A DNA stretch of 64,000 bases, from NCBI RefSeq assembly GCF_026802175.1, contig NZ_CP113797.1:3387026-3451025 (forward strand), written 5' to 3'. Below the pieces are notes generated by a model that saw nothing but the letters and a program-made list of their open reading frames with translations, had not been told where the DNA came from and ran no database searches. The position numbers were made by a program, and so were the translations under genes. Below are positions 43,775 to 52,910 of this stretch, piece after piece. The DNA comes from Thermocoleostomius sinensis A174. GTDB lineage: Bacteria > Cyanobacteriota > Cyanobacteriia > Elainellales > Elainellaceae. How positions within the stretch are numbered: position 1 is the first letter of the stretch; each line of letters opens with the position of its first letter.

Positions 43775-46354
43775 TCAGCGGCTCAGAGGTCCCCGCGTGA
43801 CTCCTAACTGATTGTGCAACTTCAGTTCACGCCACAGTTGCGATCCAGTAATTTCGCCGCGCAAAAGCCGTTGATAGCGATCGATCGTTTGGCATACTTG
43901 AGTTGCAGTTTCATTGACAAATTCAATCCGAAATTGTTGTACGCCCAAGTCAATTAACCGTTGGACTGACTCGGCCCCAGTTTGCGCAATGCCGTTAAAT
44001 ACTGTATTGCGACAACCGACATCCGCTTGCAAAATATGTTCCGTTCCTACACGGTCTTTCAGGGTGACACGATGCTTCTCGCAGGGACGACCACAGTTGG
44101 TATAGTCAGTTCCCTCAGATAAGAACGCACAGAAGACGCAATGTTCCATGTGAAACATCGGCATGTGTTGGTGAATTGTGATCTCAAACCAGTGTGTCGG
44201 ACAAAGGTTTAACAGATCTTCGAGTTGATGAATGTTCAAGTCATAGGAGACGGTTAAGCGCTCTAAGGAATATTGCTGAAAATGATTGGCGGTAATGGGA
44301 TTCGCCACATTCAGCGAAAAGTCGCCAATGCAACGATCGCCTTTGAAAAATTCCAAGTGATCATAATTGCGAATTAAGTATCCGTCTGCTTGAGCCGATC
44401 GCACCTGTTGCAAAATCCAGGTTTCATTGGGTTTAGTGATGCGGGGTGGAGCAATGTAGACGGTTGGAGGTTGGGGGTTGGGAAGTAAAGAGTGGGACTT
44501 TGTCTGCGATCGAACCTGCTTAACGAGAGCGACGGCTTGGCGATAGTTGCGAGGATCTTCAAATTCGCAGTAAAGGGTTTGAATCCCAGCGTGGAGTGCG
44601 GCGTGAAGTTGGTCAAGGTTGCGAACGAGGACGATGAGGGTAGGGGTGAGGGAAGGGGAGGGGAGGGAAGGGCGCTGGGGAAGCAGGTCTTGGAAGGATA
44701 CGTTCGATCGCAGTTGCCAGCGTTTGGGTTGGGTACGCTGGTGTTCAAGTTGCTGCACGATATCGCGGCGCAGTCGGTTCAGTTCGCTGACAGGTAACAT
44801 AACGGCACCGTCTAAGGTATTGGTGAGGTGTTCTAGTGTGAAGGGGGTGTTGCCTAAACGCGCAAATTGGTCATGCAGGCGCTCGGTGGTCAGAGGTTGA
44901 CGATGGGCTTCCACTAGGGGCATCGTAGATTCCATTTGCACAATATGTCCCAGTGAATCACGGGCAATGGCGACAAGGGGCTGTCCCACGGCTCCATGAA
45001 TTTCGACGGTAATGGGGCGTTGAAACTGAGGAGTATCGCCAGCAAAGGTTTGCCGCAGTTGCCGATCGAGTTCTGGGTCGCTGGTTTTCCAGAGTTTGTC
45101 GCCCACTCGAACCCGTTGAAGATTGAGGTCGCGTTTACCAAAAGACAGTACAGCGTCAGAGCCATTCTGGTGCACCGCATACACTCGTCCCCCTTCCTCC
45201 TTAGCTTCGGGATGACCGCTGTCAAATACGACTCCATCGCCCGCTTTTACCGGAGCCTGAAGTCGTACCACAATCTGCTGGCGCTCAATTCGCTTCACCT
45301 CTCCCAGATAAACCCCCCGTTTTTTGCCAAACCGGGCGTGCACTAATTCCTGGTTATTAATGCCGCGAAACCAGCCGGTATAGAGACCGCGAGAGAAAGC
45401 CATTTCTAGGTTGTAGCGATTAGGGCTGGGGAGTGGGGAGTGGGGAGTAGGGGGTGGAGAGAGGGGAGGGGAAAGTGGAAGGGTGTTGACGATTTGATCG
45501 ATGGCTTGGCGATAGACGCGGGTGACGTTGGCGACGTATTCAGGAGATTTTAAGCGACCTTCAATTTTGAGACAGTGAACTCCTGCTTTGACGAGATCGG
45601 GCAGAACGTCCAATCCGGCTAGGTCTTGGGGGCTAAGCAGATAGCGCCGATCGCCCAGATCTACAACGTTTCCATCGGCTATTAACTCGTAGGGCATTCG
45701 GCAAGCTTGGGCACATTCGCCTCGGTTGGCCGATCGGCCACCCAAGGATTCGCTGGTGAGGCACTGCCCGGAATAGGCGACGCACAACGCCCCGTGCACA
45801 AACACTTCCAGTGGAAGCGAAAGCTGGCGATCGGCAAGCTGTTGTTGAATTTTATTGATTTCTTTGAGGGAACATTCCCGCGCCAACACCACTAGTTGAC
45901 AGCCCAGCGATTGGGCAAATTCGACTCCTGCTGCACTGGTGATTGTCATCTGCGTGGAGGCATGAATGGGAAAATCGGGCGACAAATGCCGAATCAGCCG
46001 ACAGATGCCCACGTCTTGCACAATGACCGCATCCACACCAGCCGTAATGATTGTGCGCAGGTATTGCTCGGCTTCAGCCAGTTCACCCGAAAACACCAGC
46101 GTATTCAACGTCACATAGCCCTTGACACCCCGACGATGCAGAAACTCGATCAGACGTGGCAACTCTGCCTCGGTGAAGTTCTGTGCCCGCATCCGCGCAT
46201 TAAACCGCTCTAACCCGAAATAAATGGCATCGGCTCCGTTTTCCACGGCTGCTTTGGCACAATCCCAGGAACCAGCCGGGGCCAAAAGTTCTGGGGCTGA
46301 GGGCACAACGGGAGCGATCGAGGGAGACGAGGAGAGGTGCGATGCAGTGCTCAT
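43775..46354 (-). CDS. peptidase U32 family protein (RlhA-like, with DUF3656-type C-terminus)
   Basis: An 859-residue protein. The N-terminal barrel begins APELLAPAGSWDCAKAAVEN, and the U32 signature EVFVHGALCVAYSGQCLTS is perfect. A cysteine-rich region near the C-terminus (CVFCAFLSEGTDYTNCGRPC) probably binds an Fe-S cluster. Bacterial homologues act in RNA hydroxylation (RlhA) or other tRNA/rRNA modification; protease activity is doubtful. Three Pro/Ser-rich low-complexity inserts (near residues 291-311, 555-571 and 620-631) are encoded by G-rich repeats and look like repeat invasion of surface loops. The ATG at 46354 opens with a Ser/Pro-rich leader not expected to be folded. Confidence 0.88.
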   Translation of the reverse strand: MSTASHLSSSPSIAPVVPSAPELLAPAGSWDCAKAAVENGADAIYFGLERFNARMRAQNFTEAELPRLIEFLHRRGVKGYVTLNTLVFSGELAEAEQYLRTIITAGVDAVIVQDVGICRLIRHLSPDFPIHASTQMTITSAAGVEFAQSLGCQLVVLARECSLKEINKIQQQLADRQLSLPLEVFVHGALCVAYSGQCLTSESLGGRSANRGECAQACRMPYELIADGNVVDLGDRRYLLSPQDLAGLDVLPDLVKAGVHCLKIEGRLKSPEYVANVTRVYRQAIDQIVNTLPLSPPLSPPPTPHSPLPSPNRYNLEMAFSRGLYTGWFRGINNQELVHARFGKKRGVYLGEVKRIERQQIVVRLQAPVKAGDGVVFDSGHPEAKEEGGRVYAVHQNGSDAVLSFGKRDLNLQRVRVGDKLWKTSDPELDRQLRQTFAGDTPQFQRPITVEIHGAVGQPLVAIARDSLGHIVQMESTMPLVEAHRQPLTTERLHDQFARLGNTPFTLEHLTNTLDGAVMLPVSELNRLRRDIVQQLEHQRTQPKRWQLRSNVSFQDLLPQRPSLPSPSLTPTLIVLVRNLDQLHAALHAGIQTLYCEFEDPRNYRQAVALVKQVRSQTKSHSLLPNPQPPTVYIAPPRITKPNETWILQQVRSAQADGYLIRNYDHLEFFKGDRCIGDFSLNVANPITANHFQQYSLERLTVSYDLNIHQLEDLLNLCPTHWFEITIHQHMPMFHMEHCVFCAFLSEGTDYTNCGRPCEKHRVTLKDRVGTEHILQADVGCRNTVFNGIAQTGAESVQRLIDLGVQQFRIEFVNETATQVCQTIDRYQRLLRGEITGSQLWRELKLHNQLGVTRGPLSR
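44461..44495. repeat. intragenic low-complexity insert 3 in the U32 gene
   Basis: CGGTTGGAGGTTGGGGGTTG is a G-rich imperfect heptamer run. On the minus strand it encodes a Pro/Asn-rich loop LLPNPQPPTVYIAPP. Confidence 0.55.
44630..44690. repeat. intragenic low-complexity insert 2 in the U32 gene
   Basis: A purine-rich run (GAGGGAAGGGGAGGGGAGGG) encoding RPSLPSPSLTPT on the minus strand. Its sequence style matches intergenic short tandem repeats, not flanking coding DNA. Confidence 0.6.
45421..45480. repeat. intragenic GGGGAGT tandem repeats, insert 1 in the U32 gene
   Basis: TGGGGAGTGGGGAGTGGGGA holds the heptamer GGGGAGT in tandem and then decays into GGGGTGGAGAGAGGGG. It stays in frame and encodes PLSPPLSPPPTPHSPLPSPN. 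Confidence 0.75.
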
Positions 46355-46445
46355 AAAGGCAAGAGAGTAAGGGCGTGGGCGCTAAGTATCCCATTGCCTA
46401 TGATATCGTTTCTCCTCTTTTCACTAGGCAGCACAAGCAACTGGG

Positions 46446-47633
46446 TTAACGCGGCTGATCAATGGCATAGGTAAAGCCGAACAGTTCTCGCACCCGCACC
46501 CGTTGGCCGCGTGGTGGATATAGCAATGTATCCCGCCGGCTAGAGGTGGCATAGCGATCGGCAGCGGTGATGATTTCCAGGGCTTGCGATCGAGAAATTC
46601 CGTTGGGATAACGGGCAAAAACCTCCGACAGACAATCACTGCGACGACCACTGCGCTTCAATCGCTGTGGGTCTTGGTACAGTTGAATCACATCTTCTAA
46701 GCAATTGCTGTAGGACAAAATATCAAAGAAATTGAACTGTGGCGCCACAGCCAGTGGCGTGGGATCATCAATCCGTGACTGGGCAGAATTAGTTGAAGTC
46801 GCTTGAGATGGGTCAGGGGGAGCGCTGCGCAGCGCATTGATTGCTGTCCCTAAGCGGATGGCTAACTGGCGGGCATTGTCGCGGCTACTGGCCGTCAAAA
46901 TCAGTCCATCGGGATCACACACCCCCGGAGCGGTACCCGCGCACACGACGGGTAAATTCTGCAAGCGCCCTGCCGTAATGGCAAAATTGCGCCCTAATCG
47001 CCCATGCACCGTATCTAGATTACTGGCTACTCGGCGACAACGCTCAGCCGCCGACAAATTGGGCAAGGCCAAATCTTGTGTCCATTCAATGAGTGGACCC
47101 ACTACGCCGTCTTTTCGGCGTGCTTTTGTGATCGGTGTGGTGCCGCTTTCATCGCAAAAATAACGCGGTAAAGCCGTCGAAGTAGCCACCGTGGGTGTTG
47201 AAGCGTCCGCCGCCTGTAGCTCAATTTGATAGCTTCCTGCTTGTCCAGTGGAGTAGGCATTGGCATAGACAGTATAGCGGCCATCAACGGGCAGCGTATA
47301 CACAATTTGGGCATCTAAATTACCAGCGCTGTCATCATCCTGCACCAAACTGTTGCCGTTGGGATCGAGCAGTACTAGGTAGGAATCGAGTTGGGTGCTG
47401 GTCATGCGAATTAAAACCCGCTCTCCAGCCCTGCCTTCAAACGTGTAAACATCAAAAAAGCTACCATCGGCAGACAACTGACTATCGCCTTCGCCCAATG
47501 TTCCAGAGATAGGAGCATCAAACTCCAGAACTGTGGGTTCTTGTGCATTGACCGATCGGGATGTACCCACCGACAGCAGCATGATGATTGCAATCCCCGA
47601 TGACAAAAGACTGAGAAACTTAGATGGCTTCAT
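46446..47633 (-). CDS. secreted PPC-domain protein with COP23-like domain
   Basis: A 395-residue protein with a Sec signal (LLSSGIAIIMLLSVGTSRSVNAQ). Residues ~35-145 form a bacterial pre-peptidase C-terminal (PPC) domain (DVYTFEGRAGERVLIRMTST, then LDSYLVLLDPNGNSL). From ~160 a COP23-like region follows (PRYFCDESGTTPITKARRKDG, ERCRRVASNLDTVHG, and LPVVCAGT with paired Cys). COP23 was described as a circadian-oscillating membrane-associated protein in cyanobacteria, and its function is unknown. The final ~100 residues (ILSYSNCLEDVIQLYQDPQR) are extra, of unknown fold. The ATG at 47633 is the obvious signal-peptide start. Confidence 0.75.
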   Translation of the reverse strand: MKPSKFLSLLSSGIAIIMLLSVGTSRSVNAQEPTVLEFDAPISGTLGEGDSQLSADGSFFDVYTFEGRAGERVLIRMTSTQLDSYLVLLDPNGNSLVQDDDSAGNLDAQIVYTLPVDGRYTVYANAYSTGQAGSYQIELQAADASTPTVATSTALPRYFCDESGTTPITKARRKDGVVGPLIEWTQDLALPNLSAAERCRRVASNLDTVHGRLGRNFAITAGRLQNLPVVCAGTAPGVCDPDGLILTASSRDNARQLAIRLGTAINALRSAPPDPSQATSTNSAQSRIDDPTPLAVAPQFNFFDILSYSNCLEDVIQLYQDPQRLKRSGRRSDCLSEVFARYPNGISRSQALEIITAADRYATSSRRDTLLYPPRGQRVRVRELFGFTYAIDQPR

Positions 47634-47787
47634 AGGTCGATCTCAAAAATCCATGCAATGGCTCAATGTTCTACGACGGCTCGATTATTTTATTAGTCTC
47701 AACGATCTGGAACCGGAAATAAAGCGATCCCCCTCGCCACTACGCCAATACGATAGAATCTAGCTATTAAGAAATGTAAATATAGAA

Positions 47788-49413
47788 ATGAGTTCTACAA
47801 AACGTCACAGGGCGCCTAACAATTCATGCGCTTCATGCGCCGAGTCTGCTTCCCAAGCTCCTCCGTTCCCTCAGATAGGGTCTAAGAACTCTACCGTGAT
47901 TGTTGTGGGAGCAGGCATAGGGGGGTTGACTACTGGAGCACTGTTAGCGCATCGAGGATACCAGGTGCGGGTGTTCGATCAGGCGATCGTTCCCGGCGGT
48001 TGTGCGTCTACTTTTAAGCGTAAAGGATTTACGTTCGATGTGGGAGCAACTCAGGTGGCCGGGTTAGAGCCAGGGGGTATTCACTATCGTATCTTCTCCG
48101 AATTAGGAATTGACCTCCCTACCGCAACGCCCTGCGATCCTGCCTGTGCTGTGTTTCTTCCAGGTGAAACCGAACCGATCAACGTCTGGCGTGATCCGCA
48201 ACGCTGGCAAGCCGAACGTCAACGGCAGTTTCCTGGCAGCGAACCATTTTGGCAACTGATGGCAGCGTTGTTTCACTACAGTTGGGCGTTTCAGTCCCGC
48301 GATCCGGTATTGCCGCCGCGCAACCTGTGGGATCTGTGGCAGTTGATGCAGGCGGTTCGTCCCGATACGGTGCTCACCGTGCCGCACACTTTCTCTACGG
48401 TAGGTCAAGTCTTGCGTTGGTACGGCTTACAGGACGATCGGCGGCTCAAAACGTTCCTGGATTTGCAGCTAAAACTCTACTCACAGGTGGGGGCAGACGA
48501 AACGGCTCTATTGTATGCCGCAACGGCGCTGGGCGTATCGCAAGAACCCAGAGGGTTGCATCATTTGCACGGCAGTATGCAGGTGTTGAGCAATCAACTA
48601 GTAGAGGCGATTGAACGAGGCGGTGGTGAGGTGTTGATGCGTCACACGGTTCAACGGATTCACACGAAAGCTGGACGTGTCATTGCGGTGGAGGTTTGTC
48701 ACCAAAAAACCGGACAGGTGTGGACAGAATCTGCTGATCATATCGTCGCGAATGTCACGGTGCAAGACCTCGTACGGTTACTAGGAGAGGATGTTCCCTC
48801 CGGTTATCGGCGTCGCGTTGACAAATTACCGCCATCTTCAGGTGCGTTCGTCATTTATCTGGGAGTGACGCAAGCGGCGATACCGCCCAACTGTCCGCCG
48901 CATCTGCAATTTTTGTTCGACTACGATGGTCCGATCGCTGAAAACAACTCGCTGTTTGTCTCGGTCAGCCGTCCGGGGGATGGGCGTGCTCCTGATGGAC
49001 ATGCCACGCTGATTGCTTCGACCTTTACTGATCCGGCAATTTGGTGGAGTGGGGAACAGGAAACCGGGGACAGAGAGTGGGAAAAATCACCCCTGTATGC
49101 GGGGCTGAAGCAGCGTTACACACAGGAGGCGATCGAACGGTTATCGTGCTATTTCACCCTGACGCCAGAGACGATCGTGCATGTGGAGGCGGCCACTCCG
49201 CGCACATTTGCCCGTTATACGGCTCGCGATCGGGGGATTGTGGGTGGCATTGGACAACGGTTAATCACCTTTGGCCCGTTTGGGTTTGCTAACCGTACCC
49301 CCATTCAGAACTTGTGGTTGGTGGGTGACTCAACTCATCCTGGTGAAGGCACAGCAGGCGTAAGCTATTCCGCCTTGACCGTGGCCCGACAGATAGAAGC
49401 TAGCTCTAGATAA
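47788..49413 (+). CDS. crtD: carotenoid C-3',4' desaturase CrtD
   Basis: A 541-residue FAD-dependent desaturase of the phytoene-desaturase/CrtISO superfamily. The dinucleotide fold is VIVVGAGIGGLTTGALLAHR near residue 37, followed by GGCASTFKRKGFTFDVGATQ. The C-terminal FAD contact is NLWLVGDSTHPGEGTAGVSY. CrtD introduces the 3',4' double bond in myxoxanthophyll/myxol biosynthesis in thylakoid or cell membranes. An unconserved ~35-residue N-terminal extension includes Cys-rich NNSCASCAESAS. The start at 47788 is the first ATG after an A/T-rich leader. Its end overlaps the convergent cysC by 8 bp. Confidence 0.85.
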   Translation: MSSTKRHRAPNNSCASCAESASQAPPFPQIGSKNSTVIVVGAGIGGLTTGALLAHRGYQVRVFDQAIVPGGCASTFKRKGFTFDVGATQVAGLEPGGIHYRIFSELGIDLPTATPCDPACAVFLPGETEPINVWRDPQRWQAERQRQFPGSEPFWQLMAALFHYSWAFQSRDPVLPPRNLWDLWQLMQAVRPDTVLTVPHTFSTVGQVLRWYGLQDDRRLKTFLDLQLKLYSQVGADETALLYAATALGVSQEPRGLHHLHGSMQVLSNQLVEAIERGGGEVLMRHTVQRIHTKAGRVIAVEVCHQKTGQVWTESADHIVANVTVQDLVRLLGEDVPSGYRRRVDKLPPSSGAFVIYLGVTQAAIPPNCPPHLQFLFDYDGPIAENNSLFVSVSRPGDGRAPDGHATLIASTFTDPAIWWSGEQETGDREWEKSPLYAGLKQRYTQEAIERLSCYFTLTPETIVHVEAATPRTFARYTARDRGIVGGIGQRLITFGPFGFANRTPIQNLWLVGDSTHPGEGTAGVSYSALTVARQIEASSR

Positions 49414-49966
49414 AAAACTCCACCTGGGGCTGGGGTGGAATCAGTTGCCGCTGTTCCAGTTCTGCTAGCAGCTTGCAAATGCTTTGCGTTGGTGTTTCCT
49501 CGGCGGTATGACAAACTAGATCGGGGTGAAGCGGCGCTTCATAGGGATCATCGATTCCTGTAAATGCTAGCAACTCTCCGGCTCTGGCCATGGCATATAG
49601 CCCTTTTAAATCTCTGGCTTCGCAAACTTCCAGCGGTGCATCTAAGTAGACCTCAATAAAATCAGTGCTGCTCTGCTGGCGAATGGCGTCTCGGGCTTCG
49701 CGATAGGGGGCAATTGCCGCAACGATTGCAATCACACCGTTACGACTTAGCAGATTGGCGACAAAGGCAATACGGCGCATGTTCGTGATTCGATCGTCGC
49801 GGTTATAGCTCAGCCCCTTGGATAAGCTAGTGCGAATGGCGTCTCCATCTAGTACTTCTACCAAACAGTGCCGCGTCTTCAGTTCTTGCTCCAGCCCTTT
49901 GGCGATCGTCGTTTTACCAGATGCACATAGCCCAGTTAACCAAAGTATGCAGCCTTTTCTATCCAT
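49406..49966 (-). CDS. cysC: adenylyl-sulfate (APS) kinase
   Basis: A 186-residue P-loop enzyme that phosphorylates adenosine 5'-phosphosulfate to PAPS for sulfation or assimilation. The P-loop is LTGLCASGKTTIAKG. The APS-binding segment is LDGDAIRTSLSKGLSYNRDD, and ARDLKGLYAMARAGELLAFT with GIDDPYEAP completes the family pattern. The Ser that E. coli CysC phosphorylates (ISPxR context) is Ala here, in AAIAPYREARD. Full length suggests it is functional. The ATG at 49966 opens MDRKGCILWLTG, very close to the P-loop strand. Confidence 0.92.
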   Translation of the reverse strand: MDRKGCILWLTGLCASGKTTIAKGLEQELKTRHCLVEVLDGDAIRTSLSKGLSYNRDDRITNMRRIAFVANLLSRNGVIAIVAAIAPYREARDAIRQQSSTDFIEVYLDAPLEVCEARDLKGLYAMARAGELLAFTGIDDPYEAPLHPDLVCHTAEETPTQSICKLLAELEQRQLIPPQPQVEFFI

Positions 49967-50202
49967 ACCCTTGTGTCCTTAATCGACTCAGTCATGCACT
50001 CGTCTTGTTATCTTAGCTGTCCATCCTAGATTGTTTGTAAAATGGACAGTTACTTTGCCCAAACTTCATTCTCTATTTTCTAGATCAACCCCAGCGCCAA
50101 CACAAATTCTAGAAGATCACACATCTAGAGAATGACATATGAAGTAGGCTACCTTCACGTACACAGTTTGAAGTGCGGCATGGGTTTCTGGAGATGAAGA
50201 AA

Positions 50203-50649
50203 ATGATTACCATTCGTCAAGCAACGGTGTCCGATCTAGCAGACATTCTTGCTTTGTATCGGCAACCCGCTCTCGATGACAACGCAACCCTTTCAATGCC
50301 CCAGGCAGAAGAGCAATTCGCACGTATTCAAACCTACCCGAATTACCATCTCTATGTTGCTGAGTTCAATGGTGCAGTTGTAGGCACCTTTGCCTTACTA
50401 ATTATGGATAATTTATTACACCTAGGGCGTCCATCTGGCATTATCGAAGCTGTGGCCGTTGCGTTGTCACACCAGGGTCAGGGAATTGGTAAAGCGATGA
50501 TGCAAGTTGCGATGGAACAATGCCGACAGGCTAACTGTTACAAACTAACTTTATCAAGTAACCTCAAACGTTCCAGTGCCCATGCTTTCTATGAATCTCT
50601 AGGCTTTGTTAAACATGGGTTCAGTTTTGTTGTTGATCTCACACCCTAA
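50203..50649 (+). CDS. GNAT family N-acetyltransferase
   Basis: A 148-residue acetyltransferase. MITIRQATVSDLADILALYR opens the fold, and the acetyl-CoA loop is VAVALSHQGQGIGKAMMQVA (Q/RxxGxG/A type). HAFYESLGFVKHGFSF is the usual last helix-strand. The substrate is unknown. GGAG at 50190-50193 sits 9 nt before the ATG at 50203. Upstream GTG and ATG codons would put the ribosome site too close or inside the gene. It is monocistronic, with repeat copy F downstream. Confidence 0.87.
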   Translation: MITIRQATVSDLADILALYRQPALDDNATLSMPQAEEQFARIQTYPNYHLYVAEFNGAVVGTFALLIMDNLLHLGRPSGIIEAVAVALSHQGQGIGKAMMQVAMEQCRQANCYKLTLSSNLKRSSAHAFYESLGFVKHGFSFVVDLTP

Positions 50650-50726
50650 ACATCTCACGGCAAAAACTCCTCACTTCAACACTTCGGACAGTTTTTGTGG
50701 AAAGGCTGGGAATCCTTGCCACGCCG

Positions 50727-50832
50727 CAAATTTCGTCCTTCTCCCTCAATCCCTCCCTCGACGGGGGAGAGGCACGTCAATCCGGCTTCCCTTTGGTCTT
50801 TTTGGGGAGCAGAGGTTAGGGGATGAGGGTGG
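50727..50832. repeat. dispersed intergenic repeat, copy F
   Basis: CCTTCTCCCTCAATCCCTCC and CGACGGGGGAGAGGC on the left face GGGGAGCAGAGGTTAGGGGA then TGAGGGTGG on the right. The right end is almost identical to copy G at 61.4 kb. Confidence 0.7.
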
Positions 50833-50859
50833 TTTGGCACAAAAGTGTCCGGACTATTA

Positions 50860-51990
50860 TCACTGAATACCTGTTCCGTGGGTTCCCTCATTTTCCTGTT
50901 CTAAGCCCTCCACAACCATTACGGCTTCGATCGCCTGGATTTGCTCTTGCAATACGCTCATCTGCTGCTGAAGTTGACGCAGGGATTGGTGCATCTCTGG
51001 CAGGCGATTATACACTGCCGAGGCTTTGAGGAAGGTTTTGTATGGACTCGCCGGGTTCCCCATCATCACGCTGCCTGGTTCGATCGTACCGTGTAACCCA
51101 GCTTTGGCTCCTGCTTGCACCCGATCGCCAATTCGGGTTTGGTTAGCCACACCCACTTGTCCTCCCAAAATGACCCAGTTACCAACCTGTACCCCACCCG
51201 CTAACCCCACTTGGGCTGCCATAATGCAGTTTTCCCCCGTTTGTCCGTTATGCCCCACATGCACCAAATTATCTAGCTTGGAATTATGGCCAATCCGGGT
51301 TTCCCCCACTGCTGGGCGATCGATTGTAGTATTACAGCCCACTTCTACCCGGTCTTCTAGAACCGTGACGCCCGACTGCTCCATCTTCACCCAGCCGTCT
51401 GCGGATGGCACGAAGCCAAATCCTTCCGCACCAATCACGGCTCCGCTGTGGATCACACAGTCGGCTCCAATCTGAGTACGTTCATGAATGGTGCAGTTGG
51501 CATGAAGAATGGTTCGATCGCCAATTTGTACCTGTGGATAAATCACCACTTGCGGATGTATACAAACCCCGTCTCCGATGGTGACATCCGCTTGAATCAC
51601 CGTATAGGCTCCGATGCTGACGTTTTGACCGAGGCGGACAGATGGGTCAATGATAGCTGTGGGATGAATGCCGATCGCCGGACGGTAGGGCTGATAGAAC
51701 AACGGTACGGCTTTGGCAAACAACAACTTTGGATCGGGAGTGCTCATCCAAGCGATTTGTCGTTCGGTGGCTTTAGCTTGCAGCGTTTCATCCAAAGGCA
51801 AAATCAGGGCACTGGCTCCGGTGGTCTCGATGGTCGAGGCAAATTTGCCCCCATCAATGTAGGCCAGACTTCCCGATCGGGCTTGTTGAACCTGAGCAAT
51901 TCCCGTAATTTCGGGATTGCACCCTGGTTTTACCCCCAAGCTGTGATGATGATCGATGCCCAACTGTTGAAGTAATTCACTGAATTTCAT
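50860..51990 (-). CDS. lpxD: UDP-3-O-acylglucosamine N-acyltransferase LpxD
   Basis: A 376-residue trimeric acyltransferase of lipid A biosynthesis. The N-terminal LpxD uridine-binding domain starts MKFSELLQQLGI. A left-handed beta helix of hexapeptide repeats follows (IGAYTVIQADVTIGDGVCIH and many more). The catalytic His lies in NLVHVGHNGQTGEN. The C-terminal helix (LRQLQQQMSVLQEQIQAIEA) is a coiled coil, as in the family. The ATG at 51990 is preferred to the longer frame because GAGGAG lies 4 nt before it. The last residues (EGLEQENEGTHG) form an unconserved tail. Confidence 0.92.
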   Translation of the reverse strand: MKFSELLQQLGIDHHHSLGVKPGCNPEITGIAQVQQARSGSLAYIDGGKFASTIETTGASALILPLDETLQAKATERQIAWMSTPDPKLLFAKAVPLFYQPYRPAIGIHPTAIIDPSVRLGQNVSIGAYTVIQADVTIGDGVCIHPQVVIYPQVQIGDRTILHANCTIHERTQIGADCVIHSGAVIGAEGFGFVPSADGWVKMEQSGVTVLEDRVEVGCNTTIDRPAVGETRIGHNSKLDNLVHVGHNGQTGENCIMAAQVGLAGGVQVGNWVILGGQVGVANQTRIGDRVQAGAKAGLHGTIEPGSVMMGNPASPYKTFLKASAVYNRLPEMHQSLRQLQQQMSVLQEQIQAIEAVMVVEGLEQENEGTHGTGIQ

Positions 51991-52123
51991 TTTCTCCTCA
52001 CCCCTCTCACCCAGAACGCGCCAACCTGCGATCGCCCTCAGTGCACCACTTGCCAAAACGCTAGCATACTTTGTTGAGATTATTTAGAGTGTTGGGTGGT
52101 GATAAGCAAGCAAGTTTAAGGCG

Positions 52124-52834
52124 ATGAAACTCCTGATTCTCTTGGCACTGCTCTGGGTTGTGTGGCTCTTGATGCCCCGCCGCTGGGGACGGTTTTGGCA
52201 ACTGCCGCTGGTGGGCTTGGCGGGTGCTGCAATTCTGCTCACCTTTACCAAGGTAGATCTTGGGCTATGGGGACTAACGGCTTTCGTGCCGCCCGATTCG
52301 GGTGAACCGGCTGAAGCGATCGTGGTGTTGGGGCGAGGCGAAGCGTTTCGTGATTCGCGCGTGGCTGCGGTGAAAACCCTCTGGCAGTCCGATCGTGCTC
52401 CGCGCATTTTTGCCAGCGGTATGTCTGATGCTCAATCAATGATTCAAGCACTAGAAGCGGATGGAATTCCTTCAGAGAGCTTATTTGGGGAAGAATGTTC
52501 CCAATCAACCGAAGAGAACGCCGTCTTCACTCATGCCATTCTGCGTCCGCAAGGAATTCGATCGGTTATCCTTGTCACCGATCCGCCCCATCTGTTGCGA
52601 TCGTTTTTGTTATTTCGTAGTTTTCGGTTTCATGTCATTCCCCATGCCAGCCCCATGCCTATTTTCTCATCTCCCCAAATTCAAGATCGGTTGGAACTGA
52701 GAGAATATCTAGGTTTGCTTAAGTATGCGGTAACAGGACAATTTTTTCCGCGTTCAACGGCGAGCCTGCGCCAACCGTCACCAGATGTGGTTCAAAAGCT
52801 CCAAAATTGGCAGTGCCTTAGAATGGCGAATTAA
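52124..52834 (+). CDS. YdcF/ElyC family (DUF218) membrane protein
   Basis: A 236-residue protein. Two N-terminal hydrophobic segments precede a DUF218 domain: EAIVVLGRGEAFRDSRVAAV, then FGEECSQSTEENAVF and SVILVTDPPHLLRSFLLFRS. The conserved Glu-Asn and Asp-Pro-His motifs fit. ElyC in E. coli affects envelope polysaccharide precursor metabolism; here an envelope role is likely but unproven. Divergently oriented from lpxD, another envelope gene, across about 130 bp. Confidence 0.82.
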   Translation: MKLLILLALLWVVWLLMPRRWGRFWQLPLVGLAGAAILLTFTKVDLGLWGLTAFVPPDSGEPAEAIVVLGRGEAFRDSRVAAVKTLWQSDRAPRIFASGMSDAQSMIQALEADGIPSESLFGEECSQSTEENAVFTHAILRPQGIRSVILVTDPPHLLRSFLLFRSFRFHVIPHASPMPIFSSPQIQDRLELREYLGLLKYAVTGQFFPRSTASLRQPSPDVVQKLQNWQCLRMAN

Positions 52835-52910
52835 ATAAAACTGGAGATCAGGTAATTTGCAATACTCAAATCTCGATCGAGACTTCATTGAAGCAATCTT
52901 AGCGATCAAT

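Noticed and set aside
44619-45346. Plus-strand frames within the U32 gene
   Set aside because: They are shadows of the real minus-strand gene, driven by G-rich repeats.
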